This document shows, piece after piece, positions 55,273 through 64,000 of a stretch of 64,000 nt of DNA. Below the pieces are notes generated by a model, which was given only the letters and a program-made list of their open reading frames with translations, did no database searches and was not told the DNA's origin. The translations under genes were made by a program, and so were the position numbers. The DNA is from Gordonia hankookensis (lineage in GTDB: Bacteria; Actinomycetota; Actinomycetes; Mycobacteriales; Mycobacteriaceae). Each line of letters begins with the position of its first letter. The stretch's first letter is position 1. The stretch covers positions 372,001 through 436,000 of the forward strand of contig NZ_JACWMS010000004.1 of assembly GCF_014673215.1 (NCBI RefSeq), in the 5' to 3' direction.

Positions 55273-57162
55273 GTGACCGACGAGCACCAGCATCGACCGC
55301 GACAGCGGCGTCACGACATCTCCGAACAGCCAACCGAGCAGCTCGATCTCGAGCGACTGCGGTATTTCACGCAACCCGCCGACGGCAAGCCCTCGACGCG
55401 TCATCGCCGCCGCAGGGCCGTGGAGTCGGACGAGCGGGAGGTCGCGCGATCTGCGCAGGCCGCGCACCCGCCGAACCGACCCGCGGGTGCTCAACCGCCT
55501 CCTCCCGGCGCGCCGCCGATGCCCAGTGGTCCGATGCCCAGTGGTCCAATGCCCAGCGCTCCGATGCCCAGCACTCCACCGGCGCCGAGCCCGCCACCTC
55601 CCGCTGCGCCGCGGACCGGTGCGCAGCGCGTCGCTCCAGAGGCCCGGCGACGGGCGCCGAGCGCGCCGCCGCCACCGAGCCGACCCGAGCGGATGCCTCC
55701 CGAGCGGATCCCTCCCGAGCAGATCCCTCCAGAGCCGAACCCGTCCGCGGACCACGTCGATCCGGACCAGCCCCTGACGCTCTCGTCGGGTGAGTACAGC
55801 GACCCGCTGCGCAGCGCAGTTCCGCACCGGGTGCGCCCGCAGACGATCGAGCCCCAAGCGCCGCGTACACACTTCCTCGACAGCGAGGACGATCCGCTCG
55901 ACGCGACCGCCGACGACGCCGACGACGTCGCCGATCGCGGTCGTCGGCGCCTGCGGCGGGAGCGCGGCGCAGGGCGCCCGAAAGGCAGACGTCCCCGTCG
56001 GGAGAAGGTCGGCTCGCCGAATCGCACGCGACGGCGCGTCGTCCTCGCGCTCGTGATGGCCTGCATGCTGGTCCTGGTCGCCGGGGTCGGATTCGTCGGT
56101 CTGCGCTCGCTCGGGGTCTTCGAGAATCACAAGGACTACTCCGATGCGGCAGGTACGGCCGATGTGATCGTCGACATCCCGCAGAACTCGACGCTGATGG
56201 ACTTCGGCCGGATCCTGGAGAAGGACGATGTCGTCGGCAGCGTCAACGCGTTCCTCGACGCCGCAGGCGGGCAGGCCATGTCGGGCGGCTACTACAAGCT
56301 CCGAACCCAGATCCCCGCATCCACCGCGGTCGCGATGATGACCGACGACAACGAGCACCGGGTCGGCCGAGTGGTGGTGCCCGAAGGGCTGCAGCTCGAC
56401 AACAAGAAGGGCGTCGACGGCAAGACCACACCGGGAATCTTCCAGATGATCTCCGACGCCACGGCGGTGACCGTGAACGGTCAGCGTGTCGGTGCGGACG
56501 TCGGACAACTCGAGAAAGCGGCGGCCGAGTCGACACCGGAGCAGCTCGGGGTGCCCGCGTGGGCTCGCCCCACCGTCGAGCAGCTCACGGGTGATCACCG
56601 GCGGATCGAGGGACTGATCGCGCCCGGAACCTGGGAGACGATCGATCCGAACCATTCGGCGACCCAGATCCTGCACGATCTGATCGTCGCGAGCTCGATC
56701 CGATTCCAGCAGTGGGGTCTGCTCGAAACGCGGGACTCCGGGCTGACCCCGTACGAGACGCTGGTGGCGGCATCGGTCGTCGAACGTGAGGTGACCGACC
56801 CCGAGGACTTCCCGAAGGTGGCAAGGGTGATCCTCAATCGCTTGGCCAAAGACCAACGGCTGGAGATGGATTCGACCACCAACTACACCGCGAACGTGAC
56901 GAACATCGACGTCTACGGCGACGCATACAAGGCCGACAACAAGTGGAACACCTACCGCAACACGGGACTACCGGTGACGCCGATCGGTGCGGTGGGCGAA
57001 CGCGCGCTCGGTGCCGTCGAGCATCCGACCGCAGGTGACTGGCTCTACTTCGTCACCGTGGACAGGCAGGGCACCACGCTGTTCGCGAACACCTTCGAAG
57101 AACATCAGCAGAACCGCGAAAAGGCTTGTGAGAACAAGCTCCTGAGCACCGGGTGCAGCTGA
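55273..57162 (+). CDS. mltG: endolytic transglycosylase MltG (YceG-like)
   Basis: 629 residues. An unusually long cytoplasmic N-terminal region of about 250 residues is Pro/Arg-rich and disordered, with two 15-base tandem repeat tracts. One membrane helix follows (about 256-276, VVLALVMACMLVLVAGVGFV), then a YceG/LysM-like domain (DVIVDIPQNSTLMDFGRILE) and the catalytic part with VVEREVTDPEDFPKVARVIL, where the Glu near residue 503 is the expected catalyst, and NTYRNTGLPVTPIGAVG. MltG cuts nascent peptidoglycan strands and works with elongation complexes. GTG 55273 has GGAGAGGAAT upstream. It is followed after four bases by aroE. Confidence 0.93.
   Translation: MTDEHQHRPRQRRHDISEQPTEQLDLERLRYFTQPADGKPSTRHRRRRAVESDEREVARSAQAAHPPNRPAGAQPPPPGAPPMPSGPMPSGPMPSAPMPSTPPAPSPPPPAAPRTGAQRVAPEARRRAPSAPPPPSRPERMPPERIPPEQIPPEPNPSADHVDPDQPLTLSSGEYSDPLRSAVPHRVRPQTIEPQAPRTHFLDSEDDPLDATADDADDVADRGRRRLRRERGAGRPKGRRPRREKVGSPNRTRRRVVLALVMACMLVLVAGVGFVGLRSLGVFENHKDYSDAAGTADVIVDIPQNSTLMDFGRILEKDDVVGSVNAFLDAAGGQAMSGGYYKLRTQIPASTAVAMMTDDNEHRVGRVVVPEGLQLDNKKGVDGKTTPGIFQMISDATAVTVNGQRVGADVGQLEKAAAESTPEQLGVPAWARPTVEQLTGDHRRIEGLIAPGTWETIDPNHSATQILHDLIVASSIRFQQWGLLETRDSGLTPYETLVAASVVEREVTDPEDFPKVARVILNRLAKDQRLEMDSTTNYTANVTNIDVYGDAYKADNKWNTYRNTGLPVTPIGAVGERALGAVEHPTAGDWLYFVTVDRQGTTLFANTFEEHQQNREKACENKLLSTGCS
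55519..55578 (+). repeat. four 15-bp tandem repeats in mltG (MPSxP units)
   Basis: Four near-identical 15-base units encode MPSGP, MPSGP, MPSAP and MPSTP in the cytoplasmic tail of MltG. The unit ATGCCCAGTGGTCCG varies at third positions. Changes in copy number would keep the frame, so length variation between strains is likely. Confidence 0.85.
55687..55731 (+). repeat. three 15-bp tandem repeats in mltG (ERxPP units)
   Basis: Three 15-base units encode ERMPP, ERIPP and EQIPP in the same disordered tail, about 110 bases after the first tract. The two tracts differ in sequence, so they arose separately. Confidence 0.8.
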
Positions 57163-57166
57163 TCGG

Positions 57167-57997
57167 ATGGACCTGACAGCCCGCCGGGCCGCCGTGCTGG
57201 GATCGCCGGTCGGTCATTCCCGATCGCCGGACCTGCACCTGGCCGCCTACCGTGCGCTGGGTCTGACGGACTGGACCTATGACCGGATCGAGTGCACTGC
57301 CGAGGAGTTGCCGGATCTGGTGGGTGGCCTGGGTCCCGACGTCGTCGGTCTCTCGGTGACGATGCCGGCCAAACTCGCGGCTCTGGCGTTCGCCGACGAG
57401 CGCACGACGCGGGCCGAACTCGTCGGGTCGGCCAACACGCTGGTACATACCGAGCACGGCTGGCGCGCCGACTGCACCGACATCGACGGCATGGCAGGCG
57501 CTCTGCGGGAGGTGGGCGCCGACGCCACGACCAATGCGTCTGCCGTCGTGGTGGGTGCCGGCGGTACCGCGCTGCCCACGGTGGCCGCACTCGCCGATGC
57601 CGGCTTCACCGACCTCGTGGTCGTTGCGCGCGACGCCGGCCGGGCCGCACCGGTGATCGAACTCGGACGGGCGGTGGGCATGACCACCGCGATGCTGCCA
57701 TTCGAGCCCGGTTCCGAGCTCGAGGCGTCGGCGGCCGCCTCCGGCGTTCTGATCTCCACGGTCCCCGCGGGCGCGACCACACCGATCGTGGGCTCGCTGG
57801 CATCCGCACCGAGGGTCGTCGACGTGATCTATCACCCGTGGCCGACGCCGTTGGCGGCGGCGGTCTCGACGGCGGGCGGCCGTGTTGTCGGGGGACTGGT
57901 GATGCTGCTCAATCAGGCGTTCAGCCAAGTCGAGCAGTTCACGGGACGCCCCGCGCCTCGAGAGGCGATGGCCGCCGCGCTGGGCGCGGCCGGATGA
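57167..57997 (+). CDS. aroE: shikimate dehydrogenase
   Basis: 276 residues. NADPH-dependent reduction of 3-dehydroshikimate. Substrate residues lie in AVLGSPVGHSRSPDLHLAAY (Ser pair after GH) and VTMPAKLAALAFADERTTRA with the catalytic Lys in place (MPAKLA). The cofactor domain begins SAVVVGAGGTALPTVAALAD, where the Gly-rich loop is GAGGTA, and the end has GGLVMLLNQAFSQVEQFTGR. ATG 57167 follows the mltG stop by four bases. A strong terminator lies after the stop. Confidence 0.93.
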   Translation: MDLTARRAAVLGSPVGHSRSPDLHLAAYRALGLTDWTYDRIECTAEELPDLVGGLGPDVVGLSVTMPAKLAALAFADERTTRAELVGSANTLVHTEHGWRADCTDIDGMAGALREVGADATTNASAVVVGAGGTALPTVAALADAGFTDLVVVARDAGRAAPVIELGRAVGMTTAMLPFEPGSELEASAAASGVLISTVPAGATTPIVGSLASAPRVVDVIYHPWPTPLAAAVSTAGGRVVGGLVMLLNQAFSQVEQFTGRPAPREAMAAALGAAG

Positions 57998-58064
57998 CCG
58001 ACCGCCGGTAGCACGGTTCGGGCGTCGGAGCAGATCGACGCTCCACAGGGGGACAGCCATGCAC

Positions 58065-58095
58065 AGGGCCGTCGCGCACGCGACGGCCCTTGTCT
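58065..58095 (+). terminator. terminator-like hairpin after aroE
   Basis: AGGGCCGTCGCG (58065-58076) and CGCGACGGCCCT (58079-58090) form a 12-bp inverted repeat, followed by TGTCTGCTCG. The stem is strong and the tail is only partly T-rich. It separates aroE from the prepilin peptidase gene. Confidence 0.65.
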
Positions 58096-58117
58096 GCTCG
58101 ACCGGCACTCTCGGCGG

Positions 58118-58504
58118 ATGAGCTCATTTCTGGTACTGATCTGGCTGGTGGTCGTGGCGGTGGGCGATCTCCGCACGGGACGGATCGCGACGGTGCTCGT
58201 CTGGCCGGGAGTCGCGGCGACGGTCGGCATGTCGATCGAACACCCCGGGGTGTTGGCCGCAGCACTCGCCACTGCGACCCCGTACCTGCTGGCGGCGCTC
58301 GCCCGCGCATGTGGGGGCGGCGATCTCAAGCTCGCCTTCGTCGTGGGCGGGATGATCGGCGACGTGGGCACGGGGCTGATGGTGGTTGTGTCAGCCGCGG
58401 TGGTCACCGCCATGGCGCATCTGCGAGGACCGGCGCGCGAGACCGGTCGACCACACGGTCCGGCGCTGGTCACCGCCGCACTCTGCGCTCTCGGCATCGA
58501 ATGA
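58118..58504 (+). CDS. single-domain prepilin peptidase-like protein (A24 family)
   Basis: A 128-residue membrane protein with about four helices. The two aspartates of the A24 aspartic peptidases are present in [14 protein letters not shown] and [13 protein letters not shown] (GGGD pattern). The N-terminal methyltransferase half of full-length PilD is missing, as in other short actinobacterial and archaeal-type members. No pilin, flp or tad genes are present in this window, so the substrate would be encoded elsewhere or may not be a pilin. The M. tuberculosis locus has a similar protein (Rv2551c) after aroE. Confidence 0.8.
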   Translation: MSSFLVLIWLVVVAVGDLRTGRIATVLVWPGVAATVGMSIEHPGVLAAALATATPYLLAALARACGGGDLKLAFVVGGMIGDVGTGLMVVVSAAVVTAMAHLRGPARETGRPHGPALVTAALCALGIE

Positions 58505-58562
58505 CCCGGTCTACGAGGTGGGGTCGTCGGGTGACAACGAGGTCATGGAACAATTGATCACT

Positions 58563-59749
58563 GTGTTGCGCTGGATAACCGCCGGAGAATCCCATGGCCC
58601 GGCCCTGGTCGCCCTTGTCGAGGGGATGGTGGCCGGAGTGGAGATCACCTCGTCCGACATCGCCGAACAACTGGCGCGTCGTCGTCTCGGCTATGGACGA
58701 GGGGCGCGGATGAAGTTCGAGGCGGACAAGATCACCCTTGTCGGCGGGTTACGGCACGGCGCGACGATGGGCGGCCCCGTCGCCATCGAGATCGCCAACT
58801 CCGAATGGCCGAAGTGGGAGACGGTGATGGCCGCCGACCCGGTCGACCCCGCCGAACTGGAGGGCAGCGCGCGCAACGCGCCGCTCACCCGGCCGCGCCC
58901 CGGGCACGCCGACTACTCGGGCATGCTGAAATACGGCTTCGACGACGCGCGTCCGGTCCTCGAACGTGCCAGCGCGCGGGAGACGGCGGCACGGGTGGCC
59001 GCGGGTACCGTCGCCCGCAACTTCCTGCGGCAGGTGTTCGGGATCGACGTCCTGTCGCATGTGATCTCGATCGGCGCGAGTGAACCCTATGACGGTCCCG
59101 CCCCCCGCATCACCGACCTGCCGGCGATCGACGAGAGCCCGGTCCGCGCCTTCGACGCGGACGCCGGGCAGCGGATGATCGACGAGATCGAGGCCGCGAA
59201 GAAGGATGGCGACACACTCGGTGGCGTCGTCGAGGTCGTCGCCACCGGGGTGCCGATCGGCCTGGGGTCCCACGTCAGTGGTGAGACCCGTCTGGACGCC
59301 AGGCTGGCGGGAGCCCTGATGGGCATCCAGGCGATCAAGGGCGTCGAGGTCGGCGACGGTTTCACCACCGCACGACGCCGCGGCAGCCAGGCCCACGACG
59401 AGATGGTGCCGGGTCCCGACGGCGTGCTGCGCTCCACCAACCGGGCCGGTGGTCTGGAAGGAGGCATGACGAACGGCGAGGACGTGCGCGTGCGGGTGGC
59501 GATGAAGCCGATCTCGACGGTGCCGAGGGCGCTGTCCACCGTCGACATGGCGACCGGCGAAGAGGCCGTTGCGATCCATCAGCGCTCCGACGTGTGCGCT
59601 GTGCCCGCGGCAGGCGTGGTCGCGGAGGCGATGGTCGCACTGGTGCTCGCCCAGGCTGCCCTGGACAAGTTCGGCGGCGACTCGGTGACCGAGACCGCGG
59701 AGAATTTGGCAGGCTACCGCAAGCACATCGACGCCCGGCCGCCGCAGCG

Positions 59750-59753
<4 letters not shown>
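58563..59753 (+). CDS. aroC: chorismate synthase
   Basis: 396 residues. It converts EPSP to chorismate with reduced FMN. The family start is [20 protein letters not shown], then [56 protein letters not shown] and, near the end, [23 protein letters not shown] 58563 matches the mycobacterial start (MLRW); ATG 58545 would add six residues (MEQLIT). No ribosome site is obvious for either; AACAAT lies eight bases before the GTG and may drive a near-leaderless transcript. The stop overlaps aroK by four bases. Confidence 0.95.
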
Positions 59754-61407
<1,654 letters not shown>

Positions 61408-61413
61408 CCGGAC

Positions 61414-61461
61414 CACCGAGAACTCCCCCGGCACGAGCTCGTGCCGGGGGAGTTCTCGGTG
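61414..61461. terminator. large perfect inverted repeat between convergent aroB and the membrane protein gene
   Basis: CACCGAGAACTCCCCCGG plus CACGAG (61414-61437) is followed immediately by its exact complement (61438-61461), a 24-bp perfect inverted repeat with practically no loop. There is no T-rich tail. Its place between two convergent stop codons suits a bidirectional terminator. Confidence 0.75.
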
Positions 61462-61489
61462 ATCTGAGTCCGGTGGTGGTCTGAGTCGG

Positions 61490-61984
61490 TCAGCCGGCGA
61501 CGTGTTCGCCGTCGCGGTCGGGGTGCACCGACCAGTCGTCCTCGGTCTCCTGCCCCTTGCGCTGATCGCGGCGGACCAGGAATCGGCCGACGGCAGCACC
61601 GAGGAACGCGGGGGCGAACACCAGCAGCGCGGTGAACGAACCGCCCGCGATCAGCTCGATGAAGAGACTGGCCTCGCCGATGCCTGCGAACACGAAGCGG
61701 CCGAGGATCCAGCAGATCAGTCCGGCGACGACGCCTGCGAGCAGACCAGCCTGCAACCAGCGGACGGTGAGGTCCCGGTAGTCATCCGGATCCGGATTGG
61801 CACGGGCATCCGCAGTGCCGTCGATGCCACCCCAGAGGAGCGCCACGAGCACGACCGCGGCGATGGCGATCGTCTTCCAGACGGTGGAATGCAGCGGGGC
61901 GTTGACCACGGCCACACCGAGCAATACACGGGCGATGACGTGAACGGCGGTCATGACCACACCGCGCAGCAACCACGAAGACAT
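61490..61984 (-). CDS. four-helix membrane protein (B-4DMT-type family, Rv2536-like position)
   Basis: A 164-residue membrane protein with about four hydrophobic segments: LLRGVVMTAVHVIARVLLGV, TIAIAAVVLVALLWGGIDG, LLAGVVAGLICWILGRFVFA and AGGSFTALLVFAPAFLGAAV. It ends in a charged tail (RRDQRKGQETEDDWSVHPD). The family is small and limited to actinobacteria; some databases call it a transporter on weak grounds. ATG 61984 is used because the first helix follows directly. It is divergent from pepQ and converges on aroB. Confidence 0.75.
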   Translation of the reverse strand: MSSWLLRGVVMTAVHVIARVLLGVAVVNAPLHSTVWKTIAIAAVVLVALLWGGIDGTADARANPDPDDYRDLTVRWLQAGLLAGVVAGLICWILGRFVFAGIGEASLFIELIAGGSFTALLVFAPAFLGAAVGRFLVRRDQRKGQETEDDWSVHPDRDGEHVAG

Positions 61985-62081
61985 AGCCGACAGGGTACGC
62001 AACGACGAACGTGTTCCAAAACACATCCCCCGTCCAACCGCCCGCGACGACATGTCTGCGGACCCGAGATCTGCGGCGCGG

Positions 62082-62087
62082 TAGCGT
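62082..62087 (+). promoter_or_regulatory. leaderless -10 element for pepQ
   Basis: TAGCGT fits TANNNT and lies six bases before ATG 62094, with no ribosome site, so the mRNA is probably leaderless. Confidence 0.55.
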
Positions 62088-62093
62088 GAACAG

Positions 62094-63236
62094 ATGCCTG
62101 CCGATGCCATGACCAGCGACTACCGAGCCCGCCGCGATCGTGTCCGCACCGCTCTCGCACGGTTGGACGAGCCGGCCGACGCCGTGGTCGTCACCGATCT
62201 CGTCAACGTCCGCTATCTCACGGGGTTCACCGGATCCAACGGCGCGGTGCTGATCTGGGCCGACGACGCTGCGGCCGACCGCATCTGCACCGACGGCCGC
62301 TATCTCACCCAGGTCGCCGAGCAGGCCGGGGATCTCGAGGCGGTGATCGCCCGTGACGTACTGACCGAACTCGCGGTGCATGCGCGCCGGGTGGGTGCCA
62401 GGTCGATCGGTTTCGAAGCGGATGCGGTGACGGTGGCGACCCATCGATCCCTCGTCGACCGGATGTCCGAGGAGGACGGCCCGTCGGCGGAGTTGGTCGG
62501 CTGCAGCGGGCTGGTCCAGGAATTCCGGAAGATCAAGGACGCGGGCGAGGTGGAACTGCTGCGCCGGGCGTGTGCGATCGGTGATCAGGGTCTCGCAGCC
62601 ATCATCGATCGCGGCGTGATCCGCGCAGGCGTCTCCGAACGGGAGGTCGCCCGCGCGCTCGAGTGGGAGATGTACGCACTCGGCGCCGACGACATCGCCT
62701 TCGAGACCATCGTCGCCGCAGGCGCGAACTCCGCGGTTCCACATCATCGGCCCACGGACGCGATCCTGGCCGACGGCGATTTCGTCAAGATCGACTTCGG
62801 AGCGGTGGTCGGCGGCTATCACTCGGACATGACCCGCACCTATGTGCTGTCCCATGCTGCCGAGTGGCAACGCGAGATCTACGAACTGGTCGCCACCGCC
62901 CAGGCCGCCGGACGCGCGGCCCTGCATCCGGGCGCGGACCTGCGCGACATCGATGCCGCAGCTCGGTCGATCATCACCGACGCGGGCCACGGCGACCACT
63001 ACGTCCATGGTCTGGGCCACGGCGTCGGGCTGGAGATACACGAAGCGCCGGGAATCGGGTCGCTGGCGACGGGTACACTGCCTTGCGGCGCGGCGGTGAC
63101 CGTGGAGCCCGGCGTCTACCTCCCTGGGCGAGGTGGAGTCAGGATCGAGGACACGCTCGTCGTCACGAGTATGGAGACGGCTGGGGACACACCGGACCTG
63201 CTGACCGCGACCGACAAGACATTCACCGTCATCTGA
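62094..63236 (+). CDS. pepQ: M24-family Xaa-Pro aminopeptidase/dipeptidase
   Basis: 380 residues of pita-bread metallopeptidase fold. The N-terminal domain has VTDLVNVRYLTGFTGSNGAV. The catalytic domain carries the five ligands: DFVKIDFGAVVGGYHSDMTR (two Asp), YVHGLGHGVGLEIHEAPGI (His), VTVEPGVYLPGRGGVRIEDT (two Glu). It removes residues next to proline from peptides in the cytoplasm. ATG 62094 is used, with ATG 62109 as the alternative. It is followed by efp after 37 bases, as in many actinobacteria; EF-P helps ribosomes through polyproline, so both deal with proline-rich products. Confidence 0.93.
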   Translation: MPADAMTSDYRARRDRVRTALARLDEPADAVVVTDLVNVRYLTGFTGSNGAVLIWADDAAADRICTDGRYLTQVAEQAGDLEAVIARDVLTELAVHARRVGARSIGFEADAVTVATHRSLVDRMSEEDGPSAELVGCSGLVQEFRKIKDAGEVELLRRACAIGDQGLAAIIDRGVIRAGVSEREVARALEWEMYALGADDIAFETIVAAGANSAVPHHRPTDAILADGDFVKIDFGAVVGGYHSDMTRTYVLSHAAEWQREIYELVATAQAAGRAALHPGADLRDIDAAARSIITDAGHGDHYVHGLGHGVGLEIHEAPGIGSLATGTLPCGAAVTVEPGVYLPGRGGVRIEDTLVVTSMETAGDTPDLLTATDKTFTVI

Positions 63237-63273
63237 CGGTCGTTGACCCCGAGAAGACAGGGAAGAGAACCAC

Positions 63274-63837
63274 ATGGCGACCACCGCCGATTTCAAGAAC
63301 GGCCTCGTGCTGCGCATGGATGACCAGCTCTGGCAGATCCAGGAGTTCCAGCACGTGAAGCCCGGCAAGGGGCCGGCCTTCGTCCGCACCAAGATCAAGA
63401 ACGTGCTCTCGGGGAAGATCGTCGACAAGACCTTCAACGCAGGCGTCAAGGTGGAGACCGCGACCGTCGACCGTCGCGACATGACCTACCTCTACAACGA
63501 CGGCACCGACTACGTGTTCATGGACGGCGAGACCTTCGATCAGATCTCGGTGCAGCCCGCCACCATCGGTGACGGCGCGCGATTCCTGCTGGAGAACATG
63601 ACCGTGCAGGTGGCCATGCACGAGGGCAACCCGCTCTACGTCGAGCTGCCCGTCACGGTCGAGCTGATCGTCTCGCAGACCGACCCGGGACTGCAGGGCG
63701 ACCGCTCGACCGGCGGCACCAAGCCGGCAACCATGGAGACCGGCGCAGAGATCCAGGTCCCGCTGTTCATCAACACCGGCGACAAGCTCAAGGTCGACTC
63801 CCGAGACGGCGGCTACCTCGGCCGCGTCAACGGCTGA
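63274..63837 (+). CDS. efp: elongation factor P
   Basis: 187 residues in three beta-barrel domains. Domain I has [20 protein letters not shown] and the tip loop [13 protein letters not shown] with K32; domain II begins near residue 66 ([20 protein letters not shown]); domain III has the typical [20 protein letters not shown] and [16 protein letters not shown] binds between the P and E sites of the ribosome and relieves stalls at proline runs. The ATG has AGGGAAGAGA upstream. nusB follows after 15 bases. Confidence 0.97.
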   Translation: MATTADFKNGLVLRMDDQLWQIQEFQHVKPGKGPAFVRTKIKNVLSGKIVDKTFNAGVKVETATVDRRDMTYLYNDGTDYVFMDGETFDQISVQPATIGDGARFLLENMTVQVAMHEGNPLYVELPVTVELIVSQTDPGLQGDRSTGGTKPATMETGAEIQVPLFINTGDKLKVDSRDGGYLGRVNG

Positions 63838-63852
63838 TCGAACGATTCTCCC

Positions 63853-64000
63853 GTGAAACAGCCCGGTACCCGACACAAAGCCCGCCGTCGCGCGGTCGAT
63901 CTGTTGTTCGAGGCGGAGGCCAAGAAGGTCAGCCCGGCCCAGCTGGTCTCCGAGCGTCGGCTCTATGTCCGCGACGACGAGAGCGTCGGGACCATCCATG
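63853..64000 (+). CDS. nusB: transcription antitermination factor NusB, N-terminal part (3' end outside window)
   Basis: From GTG 63853 the frame reads KQPGTRHKARRRAVDLLFEA, then EAKKVSPAQLVSERRLYVR and DDESVGTIH to the edge of the window, about 49 codons. The HKARRRAVDLLFEAEA pattern is the first helix of NusB, which binds boxA RNA with NusE in rRNA transcription. It follows efp closely, as in mycobacteria. The rest of the gene is not in the window. Confidence 0.92.
   Translation, partial: MKQPGTRHKARRRAVDLLFEAEAKKVSPAQLVSERRLYVRDDESVGTIH

Overview
The window is chromosomal DNA of a high-GC actinomycete of the order Mycobacteriales, most likely Gordonia or a close relative (the genus is an inference). 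From about 10.3 kb to the right edge the gene order follows the Mycobacterium tuberculosis block Rv2614c-Rv2533c closely: thrS, HIT protein, pgsA, patA, pimA, pdxS, tesB, pdxT, yebC, ruvCAB, yajC-secD-secF, lipoprotein, apt, relA, ppiB, glyoxalase-like protein, hisS, aspS, transglutaminase/ATP-grasp genes, rarA, alaS, ruvX, mltG, aroE, aroC-K-B, pepQ, efp, nusB. Phosphatidylinositol mannoside genes, start-codon overlaps (ATGA/GTGA) and leaderless TANNNT promoters fit this placement.

Layout. 1-3.3 kb: the end of a TetR regulator, then a SnoaL-like protein, an acyl-CoA dehydrogenase and an APH-type kinase, probably one lipid or hydroxyacid degradation operon. 3.3-4.3 kb: a small conserved protein, then tRNA-Val(GAC), tRNA-Cys and tRNA-Gly on the minus strand with an intrinsic terminator, and tRNA-Val(CAC) on the plus strand. 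4.3-7.3 kb: four genes I cannot assign, in visibly more A/T-rich DNA with TTA codons, beside the tRNA gene; a candidate island. 7.3-8.15 kb: a mosaic of broken minus-strand genes. 8.2-10.8 kb: a DHFR/RibD-like reductase, a GT87 membrane mannosyltransferase and a PGPGW protein.

10.9-16.9 kb: thrS followed by the phosphatidylinositol and PIM synthesis operon. 17-21.2 kb: pyridoxal phosphate synthase (pdxS, pdxT) with a PP2C phosphatase, a LuxR-type HTH protein and tesB. 21.3-25.1 kb: yebC and the ruvCAB resolvase operon behind a canonical SOS box. 25.3-33.5 kb: the accessory Sec subunits, a solute-binding lipoprotein, apt and the stringent-response enzyme. 33.5-41.3 kb: ppiB, glyoxalase-like hydrolase, hisS, two metallopeptidases and aspS. 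41.4-48.7 kb: a three-gene overlapping operon of two transglutaminase-like proteins and a circularly permuted ATP-grasp/alpha-E protein, conserved but functionally undefined, and the most interesting system here. 48.9-57.2 kb: a degenerate APH-like kinase, rarA, an OsmC protein, alaS, ruvX and mltG. 57.2-61.4 kb: shikimate genes aroE, aroC, aroK and aroB with an orphan prepilin-peptidase-like protein. 61.5-64 kb: a four-helix membrane protein, pepQ, efp and the start of nusB.

No insertion sequence, integrase, CRISPR array, rRNA or replication origin was seen. Homology statements rest on recalled family motifs and M. tuberculosis gene order; no database search was run.
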